A stretch of 34,363 nucleotides of DNA from Betaproteobacteria bacterium (GTDB taxonomy: Bacteria; Pseudomonadota; Gammaproteobacteria; Burkholderiales; Rhodocyclaceae), in NCBI GenBank assembly GCA_028065725.1, contig JAPTVL010000118.1:1-34363 (forward strand). Reading direction: 5' to 3'. Below the pieces are notes generated by a model, which was not told the DNA's origin, ran no database searches, and saw only the letters and a list, made by a program, of their open reading frames with translations. Numbering within the stretch: the first letter of the stretch is position 1; each line of letters begins with the position of its first letter. Below, in pieces: positions 1 to 9,926 of this stretch. A program made the translations under genes and the position numbers.

Positions 1-1
1 C

Positions 2-163
2 AAGTGCTGGACCGAGGGCGTGCAGCGCATGAAGCCGGGTGGCAAAGCCAGGCTGACCTGCCCGCCCGCCATCGCCTACGGCGTGCGCGGCGCCGGAAAC
101 GTGATTCCGCCCAATGCAACCCTGCAATTCGAGATCGAGCTGCTGGACATCGTCCGCCGCTGA
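2..163 (+). CDS. FKBP-type peptidyl-prolyl cis-trans isomerase, C-terminal part
   Basis: This is the last 53 residues of a protein whose start lies outside the window. The reading frame opens at base 2 and stops with TGA at 161-163. The residues GVQRMKPGGKARLTCPP, AYG and NVIPPNATLQFEIELLDI are the classic end of the FKBP fold: the central helix region, the tyrosine-glycine of the active site rim, the IPPN loop and the last beta strand. FKBP enzymes catalyse cis-trans isomerisation of peptidyl-proline bonds and act in folding. In Gram-negative bacteria this type is often periplasmic, but the signal peptide would be outside the window, so location is unknown. The sequence ends cleanly after the family's usual last strand. 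Confidence 0.9.
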   Translation, partial: KCWTEGVQRMKPGGKARLTCPPAIAYGVRGAGNVIPPNATLQFEIELLDIVRR

Positions 164-272
164 CTCTGACGACTGCTCGGCGAACGGCTCGAATTGCTGA
201 CACGCGGCGACGACAACGTGGTCACCTTGAAGCGACGCAGTAAGGCAGCGGAATCGCTCACCGCCTGAATGC

Positions 273-311
273 AATTAACCAACTTGCCAAATGAAACCGA
301 ATAGGTTAATT
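273..311. promoter_or_regulatory. Inverted repeat upstream of mqsRA, candidate MqsA operator
   Basis: AATTAACC at 273-280 is mirrored by GGTTAATT at 304-311, a perfect 8-base inverted repeat with a 23-base gap, ending 8 bases before the mqsR start. MqsA of E. coli represses its own operon by binding AACCT/AGGTT-type palindromes. The half-sites here share the AACC/GGTT core, but the spacing is longer than in E. coli. Assignment as the autoregulatory operator is inference from position and motif. Confidence 0.45.
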
Positions 312-318
312 TGAAGCC

Positions 319-616
319 ATGGAGAAAAGGACGCCGCACTGCCCGCTGCCAGTGATCAAAACCCTGATCGAGGCCGGCAAGGTGCGAACCACACATGCGG
401 CGCGTAGCGGCGCCAACGCTTTGGGGTTCGACTATGCCGAAATGCTGGCGGTGGTGGCAGGACTCAAACCGACGGACTTATTACAAGAGCATGACCACGC
501 ACGCGGATCACACCATCTGGCAGGATGTCTATCGCCCCAGCACTGCGGTAGGTGACGTCTATCTGAAACTGACCGTGATCGACGACGTGCTGATCGTGTC
601 CTTCAAGGAGCTATGA
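319..616 (+). pseudogene. mqsR: MqsR-like mRNA interferase toxin, frameshifted
   Basis: MqsR is a RelE-fold ribonuclease that cleaves mRNA at GC-containing sites. The first frame starts at 319 (MEKRTPHCPLPVIKTLIEAGK) and keeps the family sequence to about residue 53 (LKPTD). The match then continues one frame over with YYKSMTTHADHTIWQDVY and ends VLIVSFKEL at 616. Removing one base in the run ttattac near 478-485 joins the two parts into 98 residues, the normal MqsR length. The first frame as it stands runs on to a stop at 553-555 with unrelated residues. The missing C-terminal half carries the fold's later strands and catalytic residues, so the toxin is probably inactive unless the frameshift is a sequencing error. 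The end overlaps mqsA by four bases (ATGA). Confidence 0.8.
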
Positions 617-618
617 CC

Positions 619-1020
619 ATGAAATGCCCAGTTTGCGGCGCGGCAGAACTGATCCACGACACGCGCGACATGCCCTACACCTACAAGGGCGAGACCACCC
701 TGATCCAGGCGGTGACCGGCGATTACTGCCCGGCCTGCGTGGAATCCCTGCTCGATATGGACGAGACGGATCGCGTCATGAAGGAAATGCGCGAATTCTC
801 GAAACAGGTAAATGCCGCCATCGTCGATCCGCAATTCATTGCCGGCGTGCGCAAGAAACTGAAACTCGACCAGCGCGAAGCGGCCGAACTCTTCGGCGGC
901 GGCGTGAATGCCTTCTCGCGCTATGAGAACGGCAAGACCAAGCCACCGCTGGCCTTGGTGAAACTGCTCAAGGTGCTGGACCGACATCCAGACCTGCTGA
1001 ATGAAGTACGAGCAGCGTAA
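619..1020 (+). CDS. mqsA: MqsA-like antitoxin and autorepressor
   Basis: MqsA neutralises MqsR and represses the operon. The 133-residue protein has the expected two domains. The N-terminal zinc-binding domain has cysteines 3, 6, 37 and 40 (CPVC and CPAC). The C-terminal helix-turn-helix of about residues 75-125 includes LDQREAAELFGGGVNAFSRY and the ENGKTKPP loop that reads DNA in this family. An ATG at 613 overlaps the mqsR stop as ATGA, but the ATG at 619 has AAGGAG (605-610) at an 8-base distance and gives the family's usual first residues MKCPVCG, so 619 is preferred. The gene appears intact although its toxin is frameshifted. Confidence 0.9.
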   Translation: MKCPVCGAAELIHDTRDMPYTYKGETTLIQAVTGDYCPACVESLLDMDETDRVMKEMREFSKQVNAAIVDPQFIAGVRKKLKLDQREAAELFGGGVNAFSRYENGKTKPPLALVKLLKVLDRHPDLLNEVRAA

Positions 1021-1192
1021 GCCGGCAGATATAACGACCGCTGCCAACGGCGAAGCCGCCGCCTGCGACGCCTGGTTCAAGGCACAGGTACACCAGGCGA
1101 TTGACGACCCGCGTCCGGGGATACCCGCCGATGCGGCCCGCGAACACTTTGCCGCCCGGCGCGACGCGCTACGCTGGCCATCGGTCGAATAG
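1001..1192 (+). CDS. Small PaaA2/stability-determinant-like antitoxin candidate
   Basis: This 63-residue ORF overlaps the last 20 bases of mqsA in another frame. Its C-terminal part, CDAWFKAQVHQAIDDPRPGIP followed by ARRDALR, resembles the stability determinant/PaaA2 type of antitoxin (pattern W-x-A-x-V-x-x-A-x-D-D-P-R-P-x-I-P). Such antitoxins normally precede a ParE/RelE-type toxin gene. No toxin ORF follows before the tRNA-Pro, so it would be an orphan or the remnant of a second module. The start is uncertain, since the first 15-20 residues overlap mqsA and may not be translated. The assignment rests on the motif only. Confidence 0.45.
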   Translation: MKYEQRKPADITTAANGEAAACDAWFKAQVHQAIDDPRPGIPADAAREHFAARRDALRWPSVE

Positions 1193-1342
1193 CCGCAGGC
1201 AGAATACAGAACCTCCTGGACGCCCCAGAAATCCCTGCACGCCACATAGGGCAAGCAAACCCGCCTGCACCCTTCAAGCACGTTCGAGGTTACAGCAGAT
1301 CGCTTGGTATACCCTGACGTATACCCTAGCGGCGCCCCAATG

Positions 1343-1376
1343 AAAAAGGGCTTCCAGCTTGTGACTGGAAACCCTT
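1343..1376 (-). terminator. Rho-independent terminator after tRNA-Pro
   Basis: Read on the minus strand, AAGGGTTTCCAG and CTGGAAGCCC form a stem with a short loop, followed by five T residues (1343-1347 on the plus strand are A). It lies just downstream of the tRNA-Pro gene. Confidence 0.8.
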
Positions 1377-1384
1377 GGTATTAC

Positions 1385-1461
1385 TGGTCGGGGCGGCGGG
1401 ATTCGAACTCGCGACCCCTTGCACCCCATGCAAGTGCGCTACCAGGCTGCGCCACGCCCCG
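1385..1461 (-). tRNA. tRNA-Pro (anticodon GGG)
   Basis: The minus strand reads a full cloverleaf of 77 bases. The acceptor stem CGGGGCG pairs with CGCCCCG, the D arm is GGCGCAGCCTGGTAGCGC, the anticodon arm has loop ATGGGGT with anticodon GGG, and the T arm carries GTTCGAATC. The CCA end is encoded. It lies downstream of the ihfA-merR genes on the same strand and may be cotranscribed with them. Confidence 0.95.
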
Positions 1462-1497
1462 ACAGACCAAATTATAACAAAGGAAACGGCCGAGAAC

Positions 1498-1869
1498 TCA
1501 GGCCGCGCGCAGGAATTCGATGATCGAAGCGAGCTCTGCACGCACCGACATGCCGCCGCTGCCGACCGACGTATCCGGCGCGTCGAGCATCTTGCCCGGA
1601 CCATCCTCCAGGCGATTGCGCGCGCCGCTGATGGTGAAGCCTTCCTGATACAGCAGTTCGCGGATGCGCCGCACCAGCAGGACTTCATGGTGCTGGTAAT
1701 AACGCCGGTTGCCGCGCCGCTTGACCGGTCGCAGCTGGGTGAATTCCTGTTCCCAATAGCGCAGAACATGCGGCTTGACGCCACACAGCTCGCTGACTTC
1801 ACCGATGGTGAAGTAGCGCTTGGCGGGGATCGGCGGCAACTCGTCCCGGCTATTGCTGGCTGCTGCCAC
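1498..1869 (-). CDS. MerR-family transcriptional regulator downstream of ihfA
   Basis: The 123-residue protein carries a MerR-type winged helix-turn-helix at about residues 19-87: [20 protein letters not shown], then RYWEQEF, then [20 protein letters not shown] short helix with [12 protein letters not shown] follows. The C-terminal tail is short and has no cysteine pattern for metal binding, so its effector is unknown. Its start overlaps the end of ihfA by 20 bases, which implies translation coupled to ihfA. A MerR-like gene directly after ihfA is a common arrangement in beta- and gammaproteobacteria. The target genes are unknown. Confidence 0.9.
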   Translation of the reverse strand: MAAASNSRDELPPIPAKRYFTIGEVSELCGVKPHVLRYWEQEFTQLRPVKRRGNRRYYQHHEVLLVRRIRELLYQEGFTISGARNRLEDGPGKMLDAPDTSVGSGGMSVRAELASIIEFLRAA

Positions 1870-2155
1870 GCGGGAAAGCCTCGACCGCCGCCTTGAGCTT
1901 CTGGCTGGCGTGGAAGGTGACGACGCGGCGAGCCGTGATCGGTATCTCTTCGCCGGTCTTGGGATTGCGTCCGGGACGCTGCGGCTTTTCGCGCAACTGG
2001 AAATTGCCGAAACCCGAAAGTTTGACGCTGTCGCCCTTTTCCAGCGCCAGGCGGACTTCGTCGAAGAAAGCTTCGACCATGTCCTTGGCTTCGCGCTTGT
2101 TGAGGCCGACTTTTTCGAACAACAGATCGGCGAGTTCCGCCTTGGTCAATGTCAT
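1850..2155 (-). CDS. ihfA: Integration host factor subunit alpha
   Basis: IHF-alpha pairs with IHF-beta and bends DNA at specific sites, acting in transcription, replication and site-specific recombination. The 101-residue sequence is typical of the family: [20 protein letters not shown], a dimerising helical core, the strand [20 protein letters not shown], the beta arm [19 protein letters not shown] with the intercalating proline, and the C-terminal [11 protein letters not shown] helix. It follows pheT by 17 bases, the conserved pheST-ihfA order. IHF-alpha is distinguished from HU by the [16 protein letters not shown] end. Confidence 0.96.
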   Translation of the reverse strand: MTLTKAELADLLFEKVGLNKREAKDMVEAFFDEVRLALEKGDSVKLSGFGNFQLREKPQRPGRNPKTGEEIPITARRVVTFHASQKLKAAVEAFPRGSSQQ

Positions 2156-2172
2156 ATCAGCTCCGACTGCAT

Positions 2173-4551
2173 TTATCCGCGCAACGACGCATTGAAGTCC
2201 CGGCTGGCGACTGCCAGCAGTTCGGCGATCACCGCCTCCACTTCCGCATCCTCGAGAGTACGTTGAGTATCTTGCATAACTATACGGAAGGCAAGGCTCT
2301 TTTCGCTTTCCGCAAGGCCTTTTCCCTGATACACATCGAATAATGCAACATCGCGCACGATGGCCGGCGCGGCGAGCTTCAATGCTGCCAGCAGGGGGGC
2401 CAGCGGCTGGCTGTGGGGCACCACCAGGGCGAGGTCGCGCGTCACCGCCGGGAAACGGGAAACCTCGGAATACACGGGGAACGGCGTCGCCAGCAGGGCT
2501 GCCAGTTCAAGTTCGAACACCACCGGAGCGGTGCCGAGCTCGTATTTTTGCACCCAGCGCGGATGCAGTTCGCCAATCACGCCCACGATTCGCCCATCGA
2601 GGCTGACGCTGGCACAACGTCCGGGATGCAGAGCCGGATGCTCGGCCTTGATGAATTCCAGGCGGCGCGGGGCAAACAGGGCTTCGACGTCGGCCTTGAC
2701 GGCGTAGAAGTCCACCCGGGTGGCCGCCGCACCCCATTGCTCGGGAAGCGCCGAACCTGCTGCCAGGCCGGCCAGGCGCAGCGGCTGGTCGAATCCAGCG
2801 ACCGGACCCGCAGCGGCGTCGCGCTTGAAGCAGCGCCCCAGTTCGAAAATGCGCACCCGTTCCGTCTGCCGCTTGCGGTTGGCAACCAGGGTGCCGACCA
2901 GACCGCCGATCAGCGTCGAGCGCATGACGCCCATCTGGCTGGCAATCGGGTTGGCGAGCACGACAGCGGCGGCATTGCCGGCGAAATCGGTCTCCCACGC
3001 TGCCTCGACGAAGCTGTAGGTCACGACTTCGTGATAATCCCGTTCCGCCACCAGGCGACGCAAATTCATCGGCGTCCGGCGCTGCTCGGTGGCCGGCATC
3101 ATGGCCATCTGCGCCACCGGCGGCCGCGACGGAATGTTGTCGTAACCGTAGATGCGCGCGATTTCCTCGATCAAGTCTTCTTCGATCTCGATGTCGAAGC
3201 GGAAGGACGGCGGCGTGACCAGGAAATCATCGCCCAGCCGCTCGACGCCGAGACCCAGGCCCCTCAGCATGCCTTCGATGCGCTCGGCGGCAAGCTGGAT
3301 GCCCAGCACTTTCACGGCGCGCGCCGTGCGCAGGCGCACCGCATTGCGCGCCGGCAGATGCGCGGCCGAAACCGCTTCCACCACCGGGCCGGGCTGTCCG
3401 CCGCAGGTGTCGACGATCAGTTGCGTCGCGCGCTCGATGGCCTTGCGCTGCAGTTCGAAATCGACGCCGCGCTCGTAGCGGTGCGAAGCGTCGGAGCTGA
3501 AGCCCAGCGCACGGGCCTTGCCGGCGATTGCGGAAGGCGGGAAAAAGGCGCTTTCGAGGAACAGGTCCTTGGTCTGCTCGCCGATGCCGGAATGCTCGCC
3601 GCCCATGACGCCGGCCATCGCCAGCGGCTTTTCGTCGTCGGCGATCAGTGCGGTGTCGGCCGATGGCGTTACGGTCTGTTCGTTCAGCAGCAGCAATTTT
3701 TCGCCGACTTTGGGCAGGCGCACGTGGATCGCACCGGAAAGTTCGGCATCGTCGAAGGCGTGCAGCGGCTGGCCGAGTTCGAGCATCACGTAGTTGGTGA
3801 CGTCGACCAGGAAAGAGATGGCGCGAATGCCGCTGCGTTCGATGCGCCGCTTCATCCATTCCGGGGTCGAGGCATTCGCGTTGACGCCGCGAATGATGCG
3901 GCCGCAGTAGCGTGAGCAGAACGCGGGAGCATCGAGCACCACCTGCCGCGTGTCGGTCACGGCGGCGACGACCGGCTTGATCTCGGGCGCCAGCAGCGGC
4001 GCACCGGTCAGTGCCGAAAGTTCGCGCGCGATGCCGAGCAGCGACAGGCAGTCGGCCCGGTTGGGCGTCAGTTTGAGGGTGATCAGTTGGTCGTCGAGAT
4101 CGAAATGGCGGCGGATGTCCTCGCCTACCGTCGCATCGGCGGCCAGCGGCAGCAGTCCGCCGTGATCCTCGGAGAGCCCCAGCTCGCGCGCCGAGCAGAG
4201 CATGCCGAAGCTCTCGATGCCGCGCACCTTGGCCCGCTTGATTTCGATGCCCGGCAGCTTGGCGCCGACCCTTGCGCACGGCACCTTCATGCCGGCAGCA
4301 ACATTCGGCGCGCCGCAGACGATCTGCAAAGGAGCGGATTCGCCGACATTGACCGAGCAGAGCTTGAGCTTGTCGGCATCGGGGTGCTTCTCGACGCTCA
4401 GCACCTCGGCCACGACGACACCGGAAAAGTCGGCGCCGGCGGCACGGCGTTCCTCGACTTCGAGGCCGGCCATGGTCAGCAGGTGGCACAGCTCTTCAGT
4501 GGAGAGCGCGGGATTGCAGAGGCTGCGCAGCCAGGATTCGGAAAATTGCAT
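2173..4551 (-). CDS. pheT: Phenylalanyl-tRNA synthetase beta chain
   Basis: PheT and PheS form the alpha2-beta2 enzyme that charges tRNA-Phe. At 792 residues this is the normal bacterial length. Domains in order: the N-terminal region [17 protein letters not shown]; the EMAP-like tRNA-binding domain about 39-150 ([20 protein letters not shown]); the B3/B4 editing domain about 210-380 ([16 protein letters not shown]); the B5 domain about 400-470; the catalytic-like core about 480-680; and the C-terminal FDX-ACB anticodon-binding domain about 695-790 ([14 protein letters not shown] to VIAELLA). It starts three bases after the pheS stop, so the two subunits are translationally linked. Confidence 0.97.
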   Translation of the reverse strand: MQFSESWLRSLCNPALSTEELCHLLTMAGLEVEERRAAGADFSGVVVAEVLSVEKHPDADKLKLCSVNVGESAPLQIVCGAPNVAAGMKVPCARVGAKLPGIEIKRAKVRGIESFGMLCSARELGLSEDHGGLLPLAADATVGEDIRRHFDLDDQLITLKLTPNRADCLSLLGIARELSALTGAPLLAPEIKPVVAAVTDTRQVVLDAPAFCSRYCGRIIRGVNANASTPEWMKRRIERSGIRAISFLVDVTNYVMLELGQPLHAFDDAELSGAIHVRLPKVGEKLLLLNEQTVTPSADTALIADDEKPLAMAGVMGGEHSGIGEQTKDLFLESAFFPPSAIAGKARALGFSSDASHRYERGVDFELQRKAIERATQLIVDTCGGQPGPVVEAVSAAHLPARNAVRLRTARAVKVLGIQLAAERIEGMLRGLGLGVERLGDDFLVTPPSFRFDIEIEEDLIEEIARIYGYDNIPSRPPVAQMAMMPATEQRRTPMNLRRLVAERDYHEVVTYSFVEAAWETDFAGNAAAVVLANPIASQMGVMRSTLIGGLVGTLVANRKRQTERVRIFELGRCFKRDAAAGPVAGFDQPLRLAGLAAGSALPEQWGAAATRVDFYAVKADVEALFAPRRLEFIKAEHPALHPGRCASVSLDGRIVGVIGELHPRWVQKYELGTAPVVFELELAALLATPFPVYSEVSRFPAVTRDLALVVPHSQPLAPLLAALKLAAPAIVRDVALFDVYQGKGLAESEKSLAFRIVMQDTQRTLEDAEVEAVIAELLAVASRDFNASLRG

Positions 4552-4554
4552 GGT

Positions 4555-6247
<1,693 letters not shown>

Positions 6248-6320
6248 CGAAGAATCTCCCTATTACATGGCTGCCAGGTGTTTCCCGCCTTGGGAACGCT
6301 TGGTGACCCGCAACCACTTC

Positions 6321-6350
6321 TTGTTTCCGCATGCCAGGCATGCGGAACAA
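6321..6350 (-). promoter_or_regulatory. Stem-loop in the infC-rpmI spacer
   Basis: CCGCATGC and GCATGCGG pair around a three-base loop, extended by TTGTT/AACAA after one bulged base. This gives 13 pairs directly after the infC stop. No T run follows, so it is not a standard terminator. In E. coli the rpmI leader folds to mimic the L20 site on 23S rRNA. A role here as an L20-responsive element or mRNA-processing site is inference. Confidence 0.5.
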
Positions 6351-6362
6351 ATTCTCAAAAAC

Positions 6363-6890
6363 TTAATGCGGCTTCTTCTTCGAAGCGGCCAGCACCATGA
6401 TCAACTGACGTCCTTCCATTTTCGGCCACTGCTCGACCATCGCCTGCTGCTCGAGGTCGGTCTTGATTCTTTCCAGCATGCGCATGCCGATTTCCTGGTG
6501 CGCCATTTCACGTCCGCGAAAACGCAGGGTTATCTTTGCCTTGTCGCCATCGCTCAGAAACTTGATCACATTGCGCAGCTTGATCTGGTAATCGTTCTCG
6601 TCCGTACCCGGGCGGAACTTGACTTCCTTTACTACCACCTGCTTCTGCTTCAGCTTGGCCTCGTGCTGGCGCTTCGCTTCCTGGTACTTGAACTTGCCGA
6701 TATCCATGATCTTGCAAACTGGCGGCACGGCCGTGGGCGCGATTTCCACCAGATCCACGCCGGCCTCTTCGGCCAACGCCAGCGCCTGACGAATCGGGAC
6801 GATGCCCAGTTGTTCTCCGCCTTCCCCGACCAAGCGAACCTCGGGGGTGGTGATCTCTTCGTTGAGACGCTGCGACTTTTCCTGAGCGAT
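6363..6890 (-). CDS. infC: Translation initiation factor IF-3, AUC start
   Basis: IF-3 binds the 30S subunit, prevents premature 50S joining and checks start-codon pairing. The first ATG-type start would be internal (6833), cutting the N-domain. Extending upstream adds [20 protein letters not shown], the family's usual N-terminus, beginning at an ATC codon (6888-6890) eight bases after GGAG. This makes 175 residues. The N-domain ends near residue 80. The linker [20 protein letters not shown] leads into the C-domain with [18 protein letters not shown] non-AUG start is characteristic of infC because IF-3 represses its own translation by rejecting it. Confidence 0.95.
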   Translation of the reverse strand: MAQEKSQRLNEEITTPEVRLVGEGGEQLGIVPIRQALALAEEAGVDLVEIAPTAVPPVCKIMDIGKFKYQEAKRQHEAKLKQKQVVVKEVKFRPGTDENDYQIKLRNVIKFLSDGDKAKITLRFRGREMAHQEIGMRMLERIKTDLEQQAMVEQWPKMEGRQLIMVLAASKKKPH

Positions 6891-6917
6891 GGTTAAATCT
6901 CCAAAAAATTCAAAAAA

Positions 6918-8834
6918 TCAGACCGTTGCGCTTCTGCTGCACTGTTCATGCAACAGACGCTCGATCAAGGCCTGGGGGGACATCTGCCCGAGATCCTGAT
7001 TGCCGCGGGCACGTAAAGCGACCAATCCGGCGGCCTTTTCCTTGTCGCCCACGACAACGATATAAGGCCGCTTCAACAAGCTATGTTCACGTATTTTATA
7101 GTTTATTTTCTCGCCGCGCAAATCGCTCTCGACCCGCAAACCGGCCTCGCGCAGCATTTTCGCCACATTTTCGGCGTATTCGGTCTGTGCTTCGGAGATA
7201 TTCATGACCACCACCTGTACCGGCGCCAGCCAGAGCGGGAAGGCGCCGGCATGGTTTTCCACCAGAATGCCGATGAAGCGCTCCAGCGAACCGAGGATCG
7301 CGCGATGCAGCATCACCGGGGTATGGCGACTGTTGTCTTCGCCGACATACTCGGCGCCAAGGCGCCCGGGCATCGAAAAATCGACCTGTACCGTGCCGCA
7401 CTGCCAGGAGCGGCCGATGGCATCCTTGATATGGAATTCGATCTTGGGCCCGTAGAAGGCGCCCTCGCCGGGAAGTTCCTCCCAGGAAAGGCCGCTTGCC
7501 GTCAGGCCTGCGCGCAACGCGTTTTCGGCCTTGTCCCAGAGGATGTCCTCACCGACCCTGCCCTCGGGACGCAGCGCCAGCTTGACCGCGACCTCGTGGA
7601 AACCGAAATCGGCATAGACCTTGCGCACCAGGTCGTTGAAGGCCGTGACCTCGACCTGGATCTGGTCCTCGGTGCAGAAAATGTGGCCGTCGTCCTGGGT
7701 GAAGCCGCGCACACGCATCACGCCATGCAGCGCTCCCGAGGGTTCGTTGCGATGGCAGGAACCGAATTCGCCGTAACGCAGCGGCAGATCGCGGTAGGAA
7801 CGCACGTCGGTATTGAAAATCTGCACGTGGCCCGGGCAGTTCATCGGCTTCACCGCGTAATCGCGGTTTTCGGAGGACGTGGTGAACATGTTGTGGCTGT
7901 AATGTTCCCAGTGGCCGGAACGTTCCCACAAGCTGCGGTCCAGTATCTGCGGGCAGCGCACTTCCTGGTAGCCGTTCTCGCGATAGATGCGGCGCATGTA
8001 TTGCTCCACTTCCTGCCACACCGTCCAGCCGTGCGGGTGCCAGAACACCAGGCCGGGTGCTTCTTCCTGCAGGTGAAACAGGTCGAGCTGGCGGCCGAGC
8101 TTGCGGTGGTCGCGCCGCTCGGCCTCCTCCAGCATGTGCAGATAGGCCTCCAGCTCATCCTTCTTGGCCCAGGCCGTGCCGTAGATGCGCTGCAACTGCT
8201 CGTTCTTCTGGTCGCCGCGCCAGTAGGCACCAGCCACCTTCATCAGCTTGAACACCTTGAGCCGGGAGGTGGAGGGCACGTGCGGCCCGCGGCAGAGATC
8301 GATGAAATCGCCTTCGCGGTACAAGGACACGTCCTCGCCCTGCGGAATCGCGGCGATCAGTTCGGCCTTGTAGTGCTCGCCGATCGACTTGAAGAATTCC
8401 ACCGCCTTGTCGCGCGCCCAGACTTCGCGGGTGACCGGAAAGTCCTTCTTCGCCAGTTCGGCCATGCGTTTCTCGATGGCTTCGAGGTCTTCCGGGGTGA
8501 ACGGCCGCTTGTAGGCGAAGTCGTAGTAGAAGCCGTTGTCGATCACCGGGCCGATGGTCACCTGCGCCTCGGGAAACAGTTCCTTGACGGCATAGGCCAG
8601 CAGGTGCGAGGTCGAATGGCGAATGATGTCGAGGCCGTCGGTATCCTTTTCGGTGACGATCGCCAGCTGCGCATCGCGCTCGATCAGGTAGGAGGTATCG
8701 ACCAGCGCCCCATCGACGCGACCGGCGAGCGCGGCCTTGGCCAGACCAGCGCCAATCGACGCCGCGACTTCCGCCACCGTCAGCGGCTGAGGATATTCGC
8801 GCTTCGATCCATCGGGCAGGGTGATCACCGGCAT
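6918..8834 (-). CDS. thrS: Threonyl-tRNA synthetase
   Basis: ThrRS charges tRNA-Thr. The start at 8834 ([15 protein letters not shown]) follows GGAG at a 9-base distance and gives 638 residues, normal for the family. Domains: TGS about 1-62; the N2 editing domain about 63-225 with zinc-site motif HSTSH at 73-77 and the later [12 protein letters not shown]; the class II catalytic core about 240-535 with [22 protein letters not shown] and motif 3 [17 protein letters not shown]; and the anticodon-binding domain about 540-638. It is the first gene of the thrS-infC-rpmI-rplT-pheST-ihfA cluster, and its leader contains a long hairpin likely to regulate it. Confidence 0.97.
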   Translation of the reverse strand: MPVITLPDGSKREYPQPLTVAEVAASIGAGLAKAALAGRVDGALVDTSYLIERDAQLAIVTEKDTDGLDIIRHSTSHLLAYAVKELFPEAQVTIGPVIDNGFYYDFAYKRPFTPEDLEAIEKRMAELAKKDFPVTREVWARDKAVEFFKSIGEHYKAELIAAIPQGEDVSLYREGDFIDLCRGPHVPSTSRLKVFKLMKVAGAYWRGDQKNEQLQRIYGTAWAKKDELEAYLHMLEEAERRDHRKLGRQLDLFHLQEEAPGLVFWHPHGWTVWQEVEQYMRRIYRENGYQEVRCPQILDRSLWERSGHWEHYSHNMFTTSSENRDYAVKPMNCPGHVQIFNTDVRSYRDLPLRYGEFGSCHRNEPSGALHGVMRVRGFTQDDGHIFCTEDQIQVEVTAFNDLVRKVYADFGFHEVAVKLALRPEGRVGEDILWDKAENALRAGLTASGLSWEELPGEGAFYGPKIEFHIKDAIGRSWQCGTVQVDFSMPGRLGAEYVGEDNSRHTPVMLHRAILGSLERFIGILVENHAGAFPLWLAPVQVVVMNISEAQTEYAENVAKMLREAGLRVESDLRGEKINYKIREHSLLKRPYIVVVGDKEKAAGLVALRARGNQDLGQMSPQALIERLLHEQCSRSATV

Positions 8835-8852
8835 TTGACGTGCTCCAGAAAG

Positions 8853-8903
8853 CAACAGGGCGCACGGTTCACGCGGAAATCACGCGGTGCGCCCTGCCTG
8901 TTG
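8853..8903 (-). promoter_or_regulatory. Long leader hairpin before thrS, candidate ThrRS operator
   Basis: In the mRNA sense, CAACAGG and GGCGCAC pair with GTGCGCC and CTGTTG, with a four-base bulge, giving about 13 pairs. The roughly 21-base apical loop contains two copies of CGCGTGA. The hairpin ends 18 bases before the thrS start, next to the Shine-Dalgarno sequence. E. coli ThrRS represses its own mRNA by binding hairpins that present CGU as in the tRNA-Thr anticodon. The doubled CGU here fits that idea, but the protein contact is inferred. Confidence 0.55.
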
Positions 8904-8978
8904 ATTTAGCTAAATTTTATCACAGCGGCCGGGCGCCTTACGGCATGATTCCGCTCTGGGCAGCGAGGGGAGGCGTTC

Positions 8979-9404
8979 ATGGACATCGACGGATTCATGG
9001 AGAACTACAAACGGGCGTGGGAAACCAGCGACGAGCATCTGCTGGCTACGCTATTCATGCCTGACGGTACTTACCGCAACACCCCGTTCGCCGTGCAACA
9101 GGGACATGAGGCGATCAAGCTGTACTGGCAGCGCACCAAGCTGCAGAGCGACATCCACCTCAGCTACGAAGTGTTGCAGCGTCACGCCACGGGCGGCATC
9201 GCGCACTGGCACACCACCTATCAGGTGACCTCGGAAGACATGTTCAAGATGTGGGCCGCCTCGACCGGCACCAACATGTTGGCACGCCAGCCCGGCGATC
9301 CTCTGCCGCGCCTGGCGCTCGACGGCATCACCATCGTCGAATTCGACAGCGGCGGCCTGTGCCGCGACTTGCGCCTGTGGTGGCACAGCCGGATCGACGA
9401 CTGA
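8979..9404 (+). CDS. NTF2/SnoaL-like protein of unknown function
   Basis: The 141-residue protein has the pattern of the NTF2-like cone fold. A first helix (DGFMENYKRAWETSDEHLLA) leads into TLFMPDGTYRNTPFAVQQGH, and then EAIKLYWQ. Later strands such as HWHTTYQV and the final VEFDSGGLCRDLRLWWHS match the SnoaL/DUF4440 style, in which an acidic residue and aromatic residues line a pocket. No signal peptide is seen. Family members include isomerases, hydrolases, dehydratases and many uncharacterised stand-alone proteins, so no substrate can be named. It is divergent from thrS and isolated from its neighbours. Confidence 0.8.
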   Translation: MDIDGFMENYKRAWETSDEHLLATLFMPDGTYRNTPFAVQQGHEAIKLYWQRTKLQSDIHLSYEVLQRHATGGIAHWHTTYQVTSEDMFKMWAASTGTNMLARQPGDPLPRLALDGITIVEFDSGGLCRDLRLWWHSRIDD

Positions 9405-9565
9405 AGCGGCGCATGCTGCAACGGAATGCGCGCATGGCCTGGACCCGCGTGAACGCCTTGCGACTTTAGCCGCCATCATGCAGCGCCCTGATCGGTGCCT
9501 GTCGGCCCAGGATTCCTGTCAGCCAAAGAATATGGCCATCAAAACATCCTGCCTGCCGCCAATGC

Positions 9566-9591
9566 AAAAAGCCACCCCGCGGTGGCTTTTT
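9566..9591 (-). terminator. Terminator after tRNA-Val, bidirectional
   Basis: AAAAAGCCACC and GGTGGCTTTTT form a perfect stem with a short CCGC loop. It has A and T runs on the two sides, so it can work in both directions: for the tRNA-Val on the minus strand, and for the NTF2-like gene on the plus strand. Confidence 0.85.
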
Positions 9592-9625
9592 CGTGGCATC
9601 GACTACCTGATTTCCTGCGGAATCC

Positions 9626-9702
9626 TGGTAGGCGCGATTGGACTCGAACCAACGACCCCCACCATGTCAAGGTGGTGCTCTAACCAGCTGAGCTACGCGC
9701 CT
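9626..9702 (-). tRNA. tRNA-Val (anticodon GAC)
   Basis: The minus strand gives a full 77-base cloverleaf. The acceptor stem is AGGCGCG with CGCGCCT, the D arm has AGCTCAGCTGGTTAGAGC, the anticodon stem CCACC/GGTGG has loop TTGACAT (anticodon GAC), and the T arm is GTTGGTTCGAGTCCAAT. CCA is encoded at 9626-9628. Confidence 0.95.
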
Positions 9703-9926
9703 GCTGAAGAGCGCGCAGTATAAGCACGCCGGAAGCAAAGTCAAGATATTCCCTGAAAGCTCTTAACGCGGCAAAGGCATCAAATCCGTCAAGAACGATA
9801 TGATTGGCGAAGGCGGACAGCAAGTCCGATCGACGCTTGCGGGCCCGGGCGGCATATGCATACACTGTTACTGGCTGCTGTGAATTCAGCCACATGCCGA
9901 CGATGATTTCGACCGCCCGCAACGAT

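Noticed and set aside
2413..3915. 500-codon plus-strand ORF opposite pheT
   Set aside because: Shadow frame rich in His, Arg and Gly from reversed GC codons, with no homology features.
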